Shown piece by piece: positions 26,202-35,561 of a stretch of DNA of 64,000 bases; within the stretch, counting starts at the first letter, position 1; each line of letters opens with the position of its first letter. The position numbers and the translations under genes were made by a program. This DNA comes from Herbaspirillum seropedicae (GTDB lineage Bacteria; Pseudomonadota; Gammaproteobacteria; Burkholderiales; Burkholderiaceae_D): NCBI RefSeq assembly GCF_001040945.1, contig NZ_CP011930.1, positions 3,015,704-3,079,703 on the forward strand. The letters run 5' to 3'. The notes beneath the pieces were generated by a model, which saw only the letters and a program-made list of their open reading frames with translations, made no database searches and was not told the origin of the DNA.

Positions 26202-27761
26202 TTACACTGTCACGGCGCGCTGCCCCAGGCGGAATACTGCCACCGCCTGCACCAGTTCCCGCGCCTGGCCGGACAAGCTGATGGCCGCTGCCGCGCTTTC
26301 TTCGACCAGGGCGGCATTCTGCTGCGTGGTGGTGTCCATCTGGGTGACGGCCTGGCCGACCTGGGCAATCCCCGTATTCTGCTCGGCGGTGGCGGCGTTG
26401 ATGCCGACCATGATGTCGCTGACGCGGCGAATCGAGGTCACGATCTCTTCCATGGTCTTGCCGGCCTGGTCGGCCAGTTGGGTGCCCTGCCCCACCTGCT
26501 CGACGCTGGCGGTGATCAGTTCCTTGATCTCGCGTGCGGCGGTGGCGCTGCGCTGGGCCAGGGTGCGCACTTCCGAGGCCACCACGGCAAAGCCGCGCCC
26601 TTGTTCGCCGGCGCGAGCAGCCTCGACGGCGGCGTTCAGGGCCAGGATATTGGTCTGGAAGGCAATGCTGTCGATCACGCCGATGATGTCGGCGATGCGA
26701 CGGCTGGATTCGTCGATGCGGCCCATGGTCTGCACCACATCACCCATCACCTGTCCGCCATGCTGGGCCACGCCGGAGGCCTGCGCCACCTGGGCGTTGG
26801 CCGAGCGGGCGAATTCGGCTGACTGCTGGGCGGTGGCGGCGATTTCTTCCATGGCGCTGGCGGTCTGCTCCAGGCTGGACGCGGCCTGTTCGGTGCGGGC
26901 GCTCAAGTCGGCATTGCCGGCGGCGGCTTCGCTGCTGGCCTGGTTGACCGACAATGCCGCCTGGCGCGACTTGCTCACCAGCGAACGCAACGACTCCTGC
27001 ATGCTGCCCACGTTCTTCAAGAGGCTGGCCAGTTCGGAGCGGCCGGTGGCCGCTGGCACCGTGCTGGTGAGGTCGCCTGCGGCGATCTGCAGGGTCAGCG
27101 CCTGCATCTCGTGCAACGGCGCGGCAATGCTCTGGGTGAGCAGCCAGCCCAGCAACACGGCCAGCAGGATACTGGCTGCGGTGGCCCCCATGAGCACGAA
27201 GCGCGAGCGATCGATGGCCGCATCGATCTGCCCGCCCAGTTCGGCGGTGCGCCTTTCCTGGTACTGCACCAGGCTGGTCCCTTCCTTGATGTAGGCGGCC
27301 GAGATCGACTTCATGTCCTGCACCAGCTGCTGCCGGGTGGCCGCATCCGCGCCGACCTCTTCCATCTGCTGGCGCACCACCAGATAGCGTTTGCGCTCCT
27401 TGGCCATGCGCTCCAGGATGGTCTTGCCCTCTTCGGTATCGTCCAGTTCGGCATAGCGTTTCTGGATGACGGTGGTGCGGGTGACCAGCCCGGCCATGTC
27501 ATCGGCAAAGAACTTGAGCAGGGTTTCATTGGCCGTGACCCCCAGCGCCAGGGCGCGGGCCACGTTGACCACGATGTTCTCGCGCCATTCCTTGGCCAGC
27601 GAGAGTCGTTCAGCCTGTTCTTTCTGCAGGATCTGGTTGGCCTGCTCGACCTGCTTCAATTGCGCCAGCATGGCCAGCAGCATGGCCAGCATGAGGCCGA
27701 TGATCACGACAAAACCCAGCGCCAGGCGCCTGCCAACCGTCAATCTATTCAACAACGACAT
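26202..27761 (-). CDS. Methyl-accepting chemotaxis protein
   Basis: 519-aa receptor. TM1 at about residues 11-33, a periplasmic four-helix-bundle-type sensor to about 190, TM2 at about 191-213 ([16 protein letters not shown]), a HAMP domain, then a Tsr-like signalling domain with the invariant hairpin tip [19 protein letters not shown]. Methylation-type Glu/Gln pairs flank it. The C-terminus ([10 protein letters not shown]) has no NWETF-like tether for CheR. Ligand unknown. Start [12 protein letters not shown] at 27761 chosen over 27815, which lacks membrane-topology sense. Confidence 0.92.
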   Translation of the reverse strand: MSLLNRLTVGRRLALGFVVIIGLMLAMLLAMLAQLKQVEQANQILQKEQAERLSLAKEWRENIVVNVARALALGVTANETLLKFFADDMAGLVTRTTVIQKRYAELDDTEEGKTILERMAKERKRYLVVRQQMEEVGADAATRQQLVQDMKSISAAYIKEGTSLVQYQERRTAELGGQIDAAIDRSRFVLMGATAASILLAVLLGWLLTQSIAAPLHEMQALTLQIAAGDLTSTVPAATGRSELASLLKNVGSMQESLRSLVSKSRQAALSVNQASSEAAAGNADLSARTEQAASSLEQTASAMEEIAATAQQSAEFARSANAQVAQASGVAQHGGQVMGDVVQTMGRIDESSRRIADIIGVIDSIAFQTNILALNAAVEAARAGEQGRGFAVVASEVRTLAQRSATAAREIKELITASVEQVGQGTQLADQAGKTMEEIVTSIRRVSDIMVGINAATAEQNTGIAQVGQAVTQMDTTTQQNAALVEESAAAAISLSGQARELVQAVAVFRLGQRAVTV

Positions 27762-28103
27762 ACTGCCCCATCCTTTATTCTTGTTAACTATTTGGCAAGC
27801 ACCCCATACCGTCACTTACCGTTCCATGTCGTGGACTCCCCTTTGCCTGGCCGGCCCCCGCCGGACACCCGCCAGCACTGCTGTGCTCAGGCGCTTGCTG
27901 ACGACATCACAACAAGTCAAAAAAGGTCGTTATTCTCACTTGACAGTAATGATGCTGCATTGCAAGTGATCGAGGGCTTTTCTGGCGCTGTTCTTCGTAA
28001 CAGTTGCCTGAGGAAAACGCTAAAAATCCTGCAGAATGAGATTTTATCCGTCTATTTTTTTCTTGCCCGCAACTTGCTGCGCACTCGCTGAACGCATCCG
28101 CGC
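27762..28103. other. Intergenic region between pgm terminator and MCP gene
   Basis: 342 bases with moderately low GC and no convincing gene on either strand. It must hold the promoter of the chemotaxis receptor gene, but I could not find a clear sigma-28 or sigma-70 match. Confidence 0.5.
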
Positions 28104-28143
28104 AAACAAAAACACCCCGCCACGAGACACGTGACGGGGTGTT
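28104..28143 (-). terminator. Rho-independent terminator of pgm
   Basis: Long stem AACACCCCGTCACG paired with CGTGGCGGGGTGTT (one mismatch) on the minus strand, followed by TTTTTGTTT. It lies 39 bases past the pgm stop. Confidence 0.92.
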
Positions 28144-28182
28144 GTCGATCCGGTGCGGGCGCAGCCCGCCGCCGTCGGTCGT

Positions 28183-29832
28183 TCAGCTGGCCTGGAGGGC
28201 GCGGGTGACGATGTCCTGGGCCTCGGCGAAGATCTTGTCGAGGTGGGCCTGGTCGCGGAAGCTCTCGCCGTAGATCTTGTAGATGCTCTCCGTGCCGGAC
28301 GGACGCGCCGCAAACCAGCCATTGTCGGTGACGATCTTCAGGCCGCCGAAGGGCTTGCCGTTGGCCGGCGCCGTGGTCAGCACTTCACGGATAGGCTCGC
28401 CGGCCAGTTCGGTGGAACTGACATCCTGCGGCGAGAGCTTGGACAGGCGCGCCTTCTGCTCGGGCGTCGCGGCGGCTTCCTTGCGGCCATTGAGCGGAGC
28501 GCCCAGCTGATGGGTCAGGTCTTCATAGATCTGGCCAGGGTCGTTGCCGGTGCGCGCGGTCATCTCGGCGGCCAGCAAGGCGGCGGTGATGCCGTCCTTG
28601 TCAGTGCTCCAGGGCTGGCCGTCGAAGCGCACGAAGGAAGCGCCAGCGCTCTCTTCGCAGCCGAAGGCCAGGCTGCCGTCATAGAGGCCATCGACGAACC
28701 ACTTGAAGCCCACCGGCATCTCCAGCAGCTTGCGCTCCAGGTGCTTGGCGACGCGATTGATCATCTGGCTCGACACCAGGGTCTTGCCGATGGCGGCGTC
28801 CGCGCGCCAGGCCGGACGGTGGCGGAACAGGTAGTACACCGCCACAGAGAGGTAATCATTGGCCGGCATGAGGCCGCGGCTCTTGGCGACGATGCCGTGG
28901 CGGTCATGGTCGGTATCGCAGGCCATGGCGACGTCAAAGCGGTCCTTGAGTGCGATCAGTTCGCTCATCGCATGCGGCGAGGACGGGTCCATGCGGATCT
29001 GCGCATCCCAGTCCAGCGGCACGAAGCGGAAGGTGGCGTCGACCTCGGTGTTGACCACTTCCAGGTTCAGCTTGTAGCGGTCGGCGATGGCGGACCAGTA
29101 ATGCAGGCCGGCGCCGCCCAGCGGGTCCACGCCGATCTTGACATTGGCGCCGGAGATGGCGGCCAGGTCGATGATGTTGGGCAGGTCGCTGACGTAGTTG
29201 TCGAGGTAGTCGTAGCGGCGCGTGGTGTCGGCCTTGAGCGCCTTCTCGAAGCTGACGCGGCGCACACCCTGCAATTGCTGCTCCAGGTAGGCGTTGGCGC
29301 GCTGTTCGATCCAGCCGGTGACATTGGAGTCGGACGGGCCGCCATTGGGCATGTTGTACTTGAAGCCGCCATTGTCAGGCGGATTGTGCGACGGCGTGAC
29401 CACGATGCCATCAGCCAGCGCATCGCGGTGGACGCGGTTATGCGTGAGGATGGCGTGCGAGACCGCAGGCGTGGGCGCGTAGGGGCTGCCTTCGGCCAGC
29501 ATGGTCACCACTTCATTGGCGGCCAGCACTTCCAGCGCACTGTGCCAGGCCGGTTCCGACAGCGCATGGGTATCGATGCCCAGGAACAGCGGGCCTTTGA
29601 AACCCTGCTCCTTGCGGTAGTCGCAGATGGCCTGGGTGATGGCCAGCACGTGCCATTCGTTGAAACTGTGGGCATTGGCGTTGCCGCGATGGCCGGAAGT
29701 GCCGAAGGCCACGCGATGGCTGGCTTCGGCCACATCCGGACGCAGGCTGTAGTAATTGGAGACCAGCACTGGCAGATCGACCAGTGCCGAAGGGGCGGCG
29801 CGCTGGCCGGCCAGGGGATTGACGCTACTCAT
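28183..29832 (-). CDS. pgm: Phosphoglucomutase (alpha-D-glucose specific)
   Basis: Interconverts glucose-1-phosphate and glucose-6-phosphate. The active-site phosphoserine motif VVTPSHNPPDNGG is at about residues 140-152, the Mg-binding DTDHDRHG at about 306-313, and the sugar-binding GCEESAGASF at about 400. The phosphate-binding RPSGTESIYKIYGES lies near the C-terminus. 549 aa is normal for the E. coli Pgm type. Start MSSVNPLAGQ at 29832. GalU, which uses its product, is encoded 1.4 kb away on the other strand. Confidence 0.95.
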   Translation of the reverse strand: MSSVNPLAGQRAAPSALVDLPVLVSNYYSLRPDVAEASHRVAFGTSGHRGNANAHSFNEWHVLAITQAICDYRKEQGFKGPLFLGIDTHALSEPAWHSALEVLAANEVVTMLAEGSPYAPTPAVSHAILTHNRVHRDALADGIVVTPSHNPPDNGGFKYNMPNGGPSDSNVTGWIEQRANAYLEQQLQGVRRVSFEKALKADTTRRYDYLDNYVSDLPNIIDLAAISGANVKIGVDPLGGAGLHYWSAIADRYKLNLEVVNTEVDATFRFVPLDWDAQIRMDPSSPHAMSELIALKDRFDVAMACDTDHDRHGIVAKSRGLMPANDYLSVAVYYLFRHRPAWRADAAIGKTLVSSQMINRVAKHLERKLLEMPVGFKWFVDGLYDGSLAFGCEESAGASFVRFDGQPWSTDKDGITAALLAAEMTARTGNDPGQIYEDLTHQLGAPLNGRKEAAATPEQKARLSKLSPQDVSSTELAGEPIREVLTTAPANGKPFGGLKIVTDNGWFAARPSGTESIYKIYGESFRDQAHLDKIFAEAQDIVTRALQAS

Positions 29833-30020
29833 GATGGCTTTTCTTGATGAAGGGAAACAGAAACAGCGTTTGGACAAGCCCAGGCGAGACAACGTTCATA
29901 GCTTCGCCTGGCTTGATGTTCTTGTGAATGTTTTTTAAGGTTCCGGCCGGCATTGTAACGGCTGCGGGCCAATTCTCCTGCATGGTTTGGGCAAACCGCG
30001 CTGTCCCTGCCGGAAAGCGC

Positions 30021-30050
30021 AATGCGCCCGGGCGCGAACCCGGGCGCATT
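30021..30050. terminator. Perfect GC-rich hairpin downstream of glsB-like gene
   Basis: 12-base perfect arms AATGCGCCCGGG (30021-30032) and CCCGGGCGCATT (30039-30050), loop of 6. It lies 63 bases past the stop of the minus-strand membrane protein. T-richness afterwards is poor, so termination efficiency is uncertain. Confidence 0.55.
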
Positions 30051-30113
30051 GGCCATCACTGCATCGGCCTGCCTCTGCAGCAGCAGACCGGATGGCGGAT
30101 CGGTCAGCCTGCG

Positions 30114-30365
30114 TCAGGCGCGCCTGAAGGCGCGCACGATGACCAGCAGGACCACCGCGCCCAGCGTGGCCGTGACGATGGAGGCCAGGATGCCGCCCCC
30201 CACGGCGATGCCCAGCAGGCCGGCCAGCCAGCCGCCGATGACCGCGCCGACGATACCGATGAGGATGTCGGCCAACAGGCCGAAGCCGCCGCCCTTGACC
30301 AGCACGCCGGCCAGCCAGCCAGCAACCGCACCGATGATCAGCCATGCAATGAGTCCGTGTTCCAT
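30114..30365 (-). CDS. GlsB/YeaQ/YmgE family membrane protein
   Basis: 83-aa, very hydrophobic Gly-rich protein with three predicted helices (GLIAWLIIGAVAGWLAG; LLADILIGIVGAVIGGWLAG; ILASIVTATLGAVVLLVIV). The pattern GLIAWLxxGxxAGWLAG is diagnostic of this stress-associated transglycosylase-associated family. Start ATG 30365 with AAGGGAAGATC just upstream. Confidence 0.9.
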   Translation of the reverse strand: MEHGLIAWLIIGAVAGWLAGVLVKGGGFGLLADILIGIVGAVIGGWLAGLLGIAVGGGILASIVTATLGAVVLLVIVRAFRRA

Positions 30366-30806
30366 GATCTTCCCTTTCCTGTCGTGATGGGGATGTCCCG
30401 TGTTGATTGCTTCTCCGCCACCGCCACGCAGGGCGGCCAACGGATGAGGTCATGGTAGGAAGGGACGTGTCCCGCAGGTATCGGACAGCGGCCCATTTCC
30501 CTGTAGGACAAGCCCGCCATGCCCACCCTCCGGTGCGACGCAGTGCAACGCAGAGGCAGCCGGACTTGCTCCGGCCTTCCTCTTTTCCTACACATCAAAC
30601 CGAAGCCATCCTATAGAGCGACAGCGCGAGTTTTCATAATCTAGCGTCCAATCGAAGCAGCGCAGCATGGCGTACCGCCCCTCTGCCACAGCAAGAGTGC
30701 CGAAAATGCCTCTGCTGATGCTGCGCGACTTGCACCACCTTGACTTTGAAGCAGCCTCCACGAGGAGCCTGCATCCGCGACCAGCCAAGCAGGAAAGCCA
30801 ACGACC
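30366..30806. other. Intergenic region upstream of glsB-like gene and 126-aa ORF
   Basis: 441 bases between divergent genes. Short frames on both strands have no ribosome site or recognisable product. Presumably holds the promoters of both flanking genes; I see no clear element. Confidence 0.5.
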
Positions 30807-31187
30807 ATGCCCCATACCGATACCAGAAGGGATAGCGCTACATTCGCCAACCAGTTCGCCCTGCACTCCTTCGCAGGCAGCGCGCGCGGCGGCGAAGACT
30901 TCGCAGAACAGTATGCACGCTACGCCAGCGACTCGGCGCAGTTGCTGCAGCAGATCTCGAAGAAGGCGCCCCAGTTGGCTTCGGTACTGGAACAGCTCAA
31001 CGAGGGCTGCGCCCAGCGCAGCATCGCGCTGGGCGAGGCCGACGCGCCTGCCGCGCCGCGTGCGCGCAACCTGCTGCTGGCGGCATTGAACTTGCCGGGC
31101 CAGTTCCTGGCAGGCATTGCCGCGCTGTTGCACGGCGGCAGGATGCTGCCGGCCATGAAGATGATCAAGAACAACAAGCAGGCATGA
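30807..31187 (+). CDS. Hypothetical protein, 126 aa
   Basis: Soluble N-terminal half rich in Gln/Ala helices (FAEQYARYASDSAQLLQQI; PQLASVLEQLNEG) and a hydrophobic C-terminal stretch (LLLAALNLPGQFLAGIAALL) ending in a basic tail KMIKNNKQA. Start ATG 30807 has AGGAAAG upstream. No family recognised; the last helix might be membrane-associated. It precedes galU by 80 bases on the same strand. An antisense frame of similar length exists but lacks a ribosome site. Confidence 0.6.
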   Translation: MPHTDTRRDSATFANQFALHSFAGSARGGEDFAEQYARYASDSAQLLQQISKKAPQLASVLEQLNEGCAQRSIALGEADAPAAPRARNLLLAALNLPGQFLAGIAALLHGGRMLPAMKMIKNNKQA

Positions 31188-31267
31188 AGCGCCATTGGCG
31201 CTACGTGACCTGCCATGCATGTGGGTGAGGATGCCACGTCCTTCAACTTAATCTACCTGGGCCTACC

Positions 31268-32275
31268 ATGAAAAAAATCACCAAAGCAGTCTTCCCCGTC
31301 GCCGGTCTGGGCAGCCGTTTCCTTCCCGCCACCAAGGCGCAACCCAAGGAAATGCTTCCCATCGTCGACAAGCCCCTGATCCAGTACGCCGTCGAAGAAG
31401 CCGTTGAAGCCGGCATCACCGAGATGATCTTCATCACCGGCCGCAACAAGCGCGCCATCGAAGATCACTTCGACAAGGCCTACGAGCTGGAGAGCGAGCT
31501 GGAAGCCGCCGGCAAGGTCAAGCTGCTGGAAACCATCCGCCACGTCGTGCCCAAGCACATCAATTGCGTCTACGTGCGCCAGGCCGAACCGCTGGGCCTG
31601 GGCCACGCCGTGCTGCTGGCCAAGCCGCTGGTGGGCGATGAGCCCTTCGCCGTGCTGCTGGCCGATGACTTCATGGATGTGGACGCCGGCCAGAAGAACG
31701 TGATGGCGCAGATGACCGCCATGTTCGAACGCGAAGGCAAGAGCCTCTTGGCCGTGCAGGATGTGCCGCGCCCCGAGACCCGCCAGTACGGCATCGTCAG
31801 CGGCAGCGCCTATGCCGACCGCCTGGAACTGATGAGCGGCATCGTCGAGAAGCCCGCTCCGGAAGAAGCCCCCTCCACCCTGGCCGTGGTGGGCCGCTAT
31901 GTGCTCACCCCCGCCATCTTCGAACGCCTGGAAAACATCGGCACGGGCGCCGGTGGCGAAATCCAGCTGACCGATGCGATCTCGGCCCTGCTGCAGCAGG
32001 AACAGATCTTGGCCTATCGCTACGAAGGCCAGCGTTTCGACTGCGGTTCCAAGCTGGGCTATCTCAAGGCCGCCGTGGCCATGGGCTTCAAGCACAAGGA
32101 AGTGGGCAGCGGCTTTGCCCAGTTCCTGCAGGACTTCGCTGCCCAGCACGACCTGCAGCAGGCCGCCCAGCCCAAGGGCCCGGCCACCGTCACCCCGCTC
32201 AAGCCCAATGCCGCGCCCGCCCACGGCGGCGCAGGCCAGGAAAAGCAGCCAGTAGCAGCAAACAGCGTCATGTAA
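31268..32275 (+). CDS. galU: UTP-glucose-1-phosphate uridylyltransferase
   Basis: Makes UDP-glucose from glucose-1-phosphate and UTP for cell-envelope and exopolysaccharide synthesis. The nucleotide-binding motif [20 protein letters not shown] is at residues 9-28; [19 protein letters not shown] and [10 protein letters not shown] follow in the usual order. 335 aa, with the last 35 residues a Pro/Ala/Gln-rich tail beyond the conserved enzyme. A strong terminator follows. Confidence 0.96.
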   Translation: MKKITKAVFPVAGLGSRFLPATKAQPKEMLPIVDKPLIQYAVEEAVEAGITEMIFITGRNKRAIEDHFDKAYELESELEAAGKVKLLETIRHVVPKHINCVYVRQAEPLGLGHAVLLAKPLVGDEPFAVLLADDFMDVDAGQKNVMAQMTAMFEREGKSLLAVQDVPRPETRQYGIVSGSAYADRLELMSGIVEKPAPEEAPSTLAVVGRYVLTPAIFERLENIGTGAGGEIQLTDAISALLQQEQILAYRYEGQRFDCGSKLGYLKAAVAMGFKHKEVGSGFAQFLQDFAAQHDLQQAAQPKGPATVTPLKPNAAPAHGGAGQEKQPVAANSVM

Positions 32276-32301
32276 GTCCCCAGTAGAGACCGTTGTTCAT
32301 T

Positions 32302-32337
32302 GCAGTCCCGCCCGTCTGGGCCGGACTGCTTTTTTTT
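32302..32337 (+). terminator. Rho-independent terminator of galU
   Basis: Hairpin GCAGTCC (32302-32308) and GGACTGC (32323-32329) followed by eight T. Confidence 0.93.
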
Positions 32338-32542
32338 CGCCTGCACGGCGCCACCACCCACCGTAAATTGTTTTCCATCGTTGTCACAGAGCTTTAACCT
32401 GGGCTTGCTAGGATCGCCGCCGTGAATCTCCAGAAATTCATTGCGCCGGGACCGGAACACCGCCGCTGCAGCGCACAAGCGACTTGTAAACGTTTGCAAT
32501 CCAGAAATTGTTGGTGAAATCGTTCACAATTGATCAGCTGCA

Positions 32543-32571
32543 TTGCGGCGAAGGCGCAAAAAATATATATT
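32543..32571 (+). promoter_or_regulatory. Candidate sigma-70 promoter of the H1-like gene
   Basis: TTGCGG (32543-32548), 17-base spacer, TATATT (32566-32571), in an unusually AT-rich stretch about 30 bases upstream of the start codon. Confidence 0.5.
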
Positions 32572-32601
32572 GTTTATATCAATTTTTTAACAGGAGTATT
32601 C

Positions 32602-33078
32602 ATGGCCACCCGTGTTCAAGCCGCAGCAGCACCGACCGAAAAGAAGAAACCCGTTGCCAAGGCAGCACCCGCCAAGCCCGCCGTGAAGAAGCCGGCTGCC
32701 AAGCCAGCCGCCCGTCCCGCCCCCAAGGCCGCCGCAGCCAAGCCCGCTGCAACCAAGCCCGCCGCCCCCAAGGATGAGAAGAAGGTAGAGAAAGTCGAGA
32801 AGATCGAGAAGCCCGTCAAGGCGGAAAAGACCGAAAAGATCGAAAAGGCCGCCAAGCCCAAGAAGGTCAAGCAGGTACGCGACAGCTTCACCATGCCCGA
32901 GAACGAATATGCGGTGCTGGCCCAGGTCAAGAAGTCCTGCCTGAAGGCCGGTGTCGAGATCAAGAAGAGCGACCTGCTGCGCATCGGCGTGTCGCTGATC
33001 AAGAACCTGAAGATCGCTGAACTGAAAGACATCCTGGCCGGCCTGACCCCGCTGAAGGTCGGTCGCCCCAAGAAGTAA
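32602..33078 (+). CDS. Histone H1-like KAP-rich DNA-binding protein
   Basis: 158 aa. Residues 1 to about 65 are Lys/Ala/Pro repeats like eukaryotic H1 tails, followed by a Lys/Glu charged stretch (about 66-95; EKVEKIEKPVKAEK type). The C-terminal 65 residues (DSFTMPENEYAVLAQ through LKVGRPKK) are a conserved-looking globular domain ending in the AT-hook-like GRPKK. Probably a nucleoid-associated protein. Start ATG 32602 has CAGGAG upstream; a 24-residue extension upstream has no ribosome site. An AT-rich promoter precedes and a terminator follows. Confidence 0.85.
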   Translation: MATRVQAAAAPTEKKKPVAKAAPAKPAVKKPAAKPAARPAPKAAAAKPAATKPAAPKDEKKVEKVEKIEKPVKAEKTEKIEKAAKPKKVKQVRDSFTMPENEYAVLAQVKKSCLKAGVEIKKSDLLRIGVSLIKNLKIAELKDILAGLTPLKVGRPKK

Positions 33079-33125
33079 ACCAGGGCCGCAGGGCGCCGCT
33101 GGCGCCTCCCTCCCCTGTGCTGACG

Positions 33126-33169
33126 ATGCCGTCCCGCTGCTCCCGAGCATGCCGGACGGCATTTTCTTT
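33126..33169 (+). terminator. Terminator after the H1-like gene
   Basis: Arms ATGCCGTCC (33126-33134) and GGACGGCAT (33154-33162) with a 19-base internal part, then TTTTCTTT. Also lies just past the convergent MOSC gene. Confidence 0.8.
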
Positions 33170-33181
33170 GTGGCGGGCAGG

Positions 33182-34024
33182 TCAGAAATTCCACTCCCAT
33201 TGCACCGCCTGCCCGACTTCGATCACCCCGCCCTCGCCGCCGGTGACGATGGCGTTCTGGCCAAAGGTCAGCCCGCCGTCCACGCGGGGGTCGGCGCGGT
33301 AGCCGGCCAGCGTATCGAGCGGTTCATCGGGCCAGCGCGCATCCCGCAAGCCAGTGCGCTGGTCGATCCCGGGGATGGGGCAGCGGGCGCAGGGCTTGAC
33401 CAGGCGCAGCTCGACCGGGCCCAGGGTGAGCGTGCTGATGTGATCTTCGTCATAGGCGTCCAGGCCGCTGATGACCAGGTTGGGCCGGAACCGCTCCATG
33501 CCCAGCGCCGGCGCTCCCTTGGCGGTCAGGCGGGCATTGAGGTCCTCCAGCGAGGCCTGGCCAATCACCAGCAGCGGATAGCCATCGGAGAACTGCGTAT
33601 ACGCTTGCCGCCCCTCGGTCCAGCGTGTACTGCAGGGGCGCGATGCGGCCGGATTGAAGCGCACCAGCCGCACCGCCTCGCCCAGATAATCCGAGCACCA
33701 CTGCGCCGCCGTCTGGCCCTGGTCCAGGGCATCGAGATGACTGTTCCAGACCTGCACCGCCAACGCCTCCCCATCCTCCCCCTGCATCGACAGCGACAAG
33801 GCCGGCATGCCGGGCGCCCGCAAGACCAGCCGCTCGCCTTCGAAGGCCGGGGTGATGCAAGCCATCTCCGGGTGCTGGCGCTGGGTCAGGAATCGGCCCT
33901 GCCGGTCGACCAGCATCCAGTGGCGGTCCAGCGCCAGTCCCAATGGTCCGATCGGGGTGTGCGTGAGGCTCAGGCCAGCACAGGATTTGATGGGATAGAG
34001 ATGAATGGCGCTGAGGATGGACAT
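33182..34024 (-). CDS. MOSC domain protein (YcbX-like)
   Basis: 280 aa. N-terminal MOSC_N beta-barrel (LYPIKSCAGL, GLALDRHWMLVD) followed by a MOSC domain with RFRPNLVISG, the conserved Cys motif KPCARCPIPGID and the end segment LTFGQNAIV. Related proteins use molybdenum cofactor to reduce N-hydroxylated compounds. Unlike E. coli YcbX it has no C-terminal 2Fe-2S ferredoxin domain, so an external electron donor would be needed. Confidence 0.88.
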   Translation of the reverse strand: MSILSAIHLYPIKSCAGLSLTHTPIGPLGLALDRHWMLVDRQGRFLTQRQHPEMACITPAFEGERLVLRAPGMPALSLSMQGEDGEALAVQVWNSHLDALDQGQTAAQWCSDYLGEAVRLVRFNPAASRPCSTRWTEGRQAYTQFSDGYPLLVIGQASLEDLNARLTAKGAPALGMERFRPNLVISGLDAYDEDHISTLTLGPVELRLVKPCARCPIPGIDQRTGLRDARWPDEPLDTLAGYRADPRVDGGLTFGQNAIVTGGEGGVIEVGQAVQWEWNF

Positions 34025-34177
34025 GAGAACCGACGCTGGCAGGAAGGATTGACGTTGAGCTTGCGACCCGACATTACCACGGCTTGGCGCGCACCGGCAT
34101 GGTCCGGGCGCAGGAGCAGCCTCTCATGCGACAATGCCGCATTGTTGCCTGACCTATACTGACCAGAAAGGAAAGCC

Positions 34178-34627
34178 ATGCTCATCGCCAAGTTCTTCCA
34201 CCTGCTGGGCCTGACCATCTGGGTCGGCGGAATGTTCTTCGCCCACATGGCGCTGCGCCCGGCGCTGGCGGTGCTGCATCCGGAGCAGCGCCTGACGCTG
34301 ATGGCCGCCGTGCTGGCCAGCTTCTTCGTCTGGGTGTGGATCGCCATCGCCCTGGTGCTGGGCAGCGGACTGCACATGATGGCCATGCTCGGCGCTGGCC
34401 ACGCCCCGCCCTATGTCCACGCCATGACCGGCATCGGCGTGGTGATGATGCTGATCTTTGCCCATATCTTCTTCGCTCCTTTCCGCCGCCTCAAGCTGGC
34501 CGCCGCCCAGCAGGACTGGGACCGCGCCGCCCGGGCGCTGGGCCAGGTGCGCCAGCTGGTGAGCATCAATCTGCTGCTGGGCCTGCTGACCATCGCCATC
34601 GGCGCGCTCGGCCCGCTATCGGCCTGA
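34178..34627 (+). CDS. CopD family integral membrane protein
   Basis: 149 aa with four predicted helices: FFHLLGLTIWVGGMFFAHMA, FFVWVWIAIALVLGSGLHMM, TGIGVVMMLIFAHIFFAPF and INLLLGLLTIAIGALG. Conserved His residues sit in helix 1 and after helix 2 (H8, H23 and the HMM motif), as in the CopD-like family linked to copper resistance. Whether this short member transports copper is unknown. Divergent from the MOSC gene. Confidence 0.8.
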   Translation: MLIAKFFHLLGLTIWVGGMFFAHMALRPALAVLHPEQRLTLMAAVLASFFVWVWIAIALVLGSGLHMMAMLGAGHAPPYVHAMTGIGVVMMLIFAHIFFAPFRRLKLAAAQQDWDRAARALGQVRQLVSINLLLGLLTIAIGALGPLSA

Positions 34628-34682
34628 GCGCCGCCATGCAAAAGACCGACCGTCGATCACAACACTACAGGGGGAATCACCA

Positions 34683-35471
34683 GTGCTGAACGAATCGCAA
34701 CGCCAGCAAGCCGCCGACCTGCTTTGGGACTGCTGGGCGCACAACCGCCGCATCGGGCAACTGCCGCCGCCTCTGCAGCCCGCCGACCGGCAGCAAGCCT
34801 ATGACATCCAGGCCCGCCTGGAAGCCCGCAGCTTTGCCCCCCTGGCGGGCTGGAAGATCGGCGCGACCGGGCCGGGCGGGCAGCAGCTGCTCAATGTCGA
34901 TGGCCCCATGGCAGGTCGCCTGCTGGCCGAGCGCATGCACCGCAACGGCGCGCATGTCACGCTGGGAGACAACCTCATGAGCGTGATCGAGGCCGAGGTG
35001 GTCTTCCGCATGCGTAGCGCCCTGCCGCCGCGCACCCAGCCCTATTCCCAGGAAGAGGTCATGGAGGCGGTCGGCTCGGTGCATCCTGGCATCGAGATTC
35101 CCGATACCCGCTACCAGCAGTTTCGTGAAGTCGGTGCCTATCAGCTGATCGCTGACAACTGCTGTGCCGACCAGTTCGTCCTGGGCGCGCCTACCAGCAT
35201 GGACTGGCGCCATCTGGACCTGGCCGCACTGGCCACCAGCGCCTTCATCGAAGGTGGCGAACAACGCAGCGGCAGTGGCGCCCAGGTGCTGGGCGATCCG
35301 CGCATTGCGCTGACTTGGCTGGTCAATGAATTGCGCCAGCATGGCCTCACGCTGGCGGCCGGTCAACTGGTCGCCACCGGCTCCACCATCGTCCCCATGC
35401 CCGTACAGGCCGGCCAGACGGTGCGCGCCGATCTCGGCGTGCTGGGCTCGGTGACGGTCCATCTGACCTGA
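34683..35471 (+). CDS. 2-keto-4-pentenoate hydratase family protein
   Basis: 262 aa of the fumarylacetoacetase-like MhpD/HpcG hydratase family. Typical segments: GWKIGATGPGGQQLLNVDGPM, VIEAEVVFRM with the metal-ligand Glu pair (ExE), and SVHPGIEIPDTR. The C-terminus has GSTIVPMPVQAG. No aromatic meta-cleavage genes are near, so its substrate is unclear. It follows the CopD gene by 55 bases and may be cotranscribed. Confidence 0.85.
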   Translation: MLNESQRQQAADLLWDCWAHNRRIGQLPPPLQPADRQQAYDIQARLEARSFAPLAGWKIGATGPGGQQLLNVDGPMAGRLLAERMHRNGAHVTLGDNLMSVIEAEVVFRMRSALPPRTQPYSQEEVMEAVGSVHPGIEIPDTRYQQFREVGAYQLIADNCCADQFVLGAPTSMDWRHLDLAALATSAFIEGGEQRSGSGAQVLGDPRIALTWLVNELRQHGLTLAAGQLVATGSTIVPMPVQAGQTVRADLGVLGSVTVHLT

Positions 35472-35561
35472 TACGCCAGCGAGGGCGGCTTGCCGGTGCA
35501 AGACACCGGCCCTGCCCTCTGCTCTTGCGCAGGAGTCACAGAAGGGCTCACCCCCGCATGC

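Noticed and set aside
30588..31220. Minus-strand 210-codon frame opposite the 126-aa plus-strand ORF
   Set aside because: No ribosome site, low-complexity Gln/Arg composition; the plus-strand frame has AGGAAAG and a more protein-like sequence. Some doubt remains.
32530..32601. 24-codon upstream extension of the H1-like protein
   Set aside because: It runs through the promoter region; ATG 32602 has CAGGAG and gives the usual lysine-rich start.
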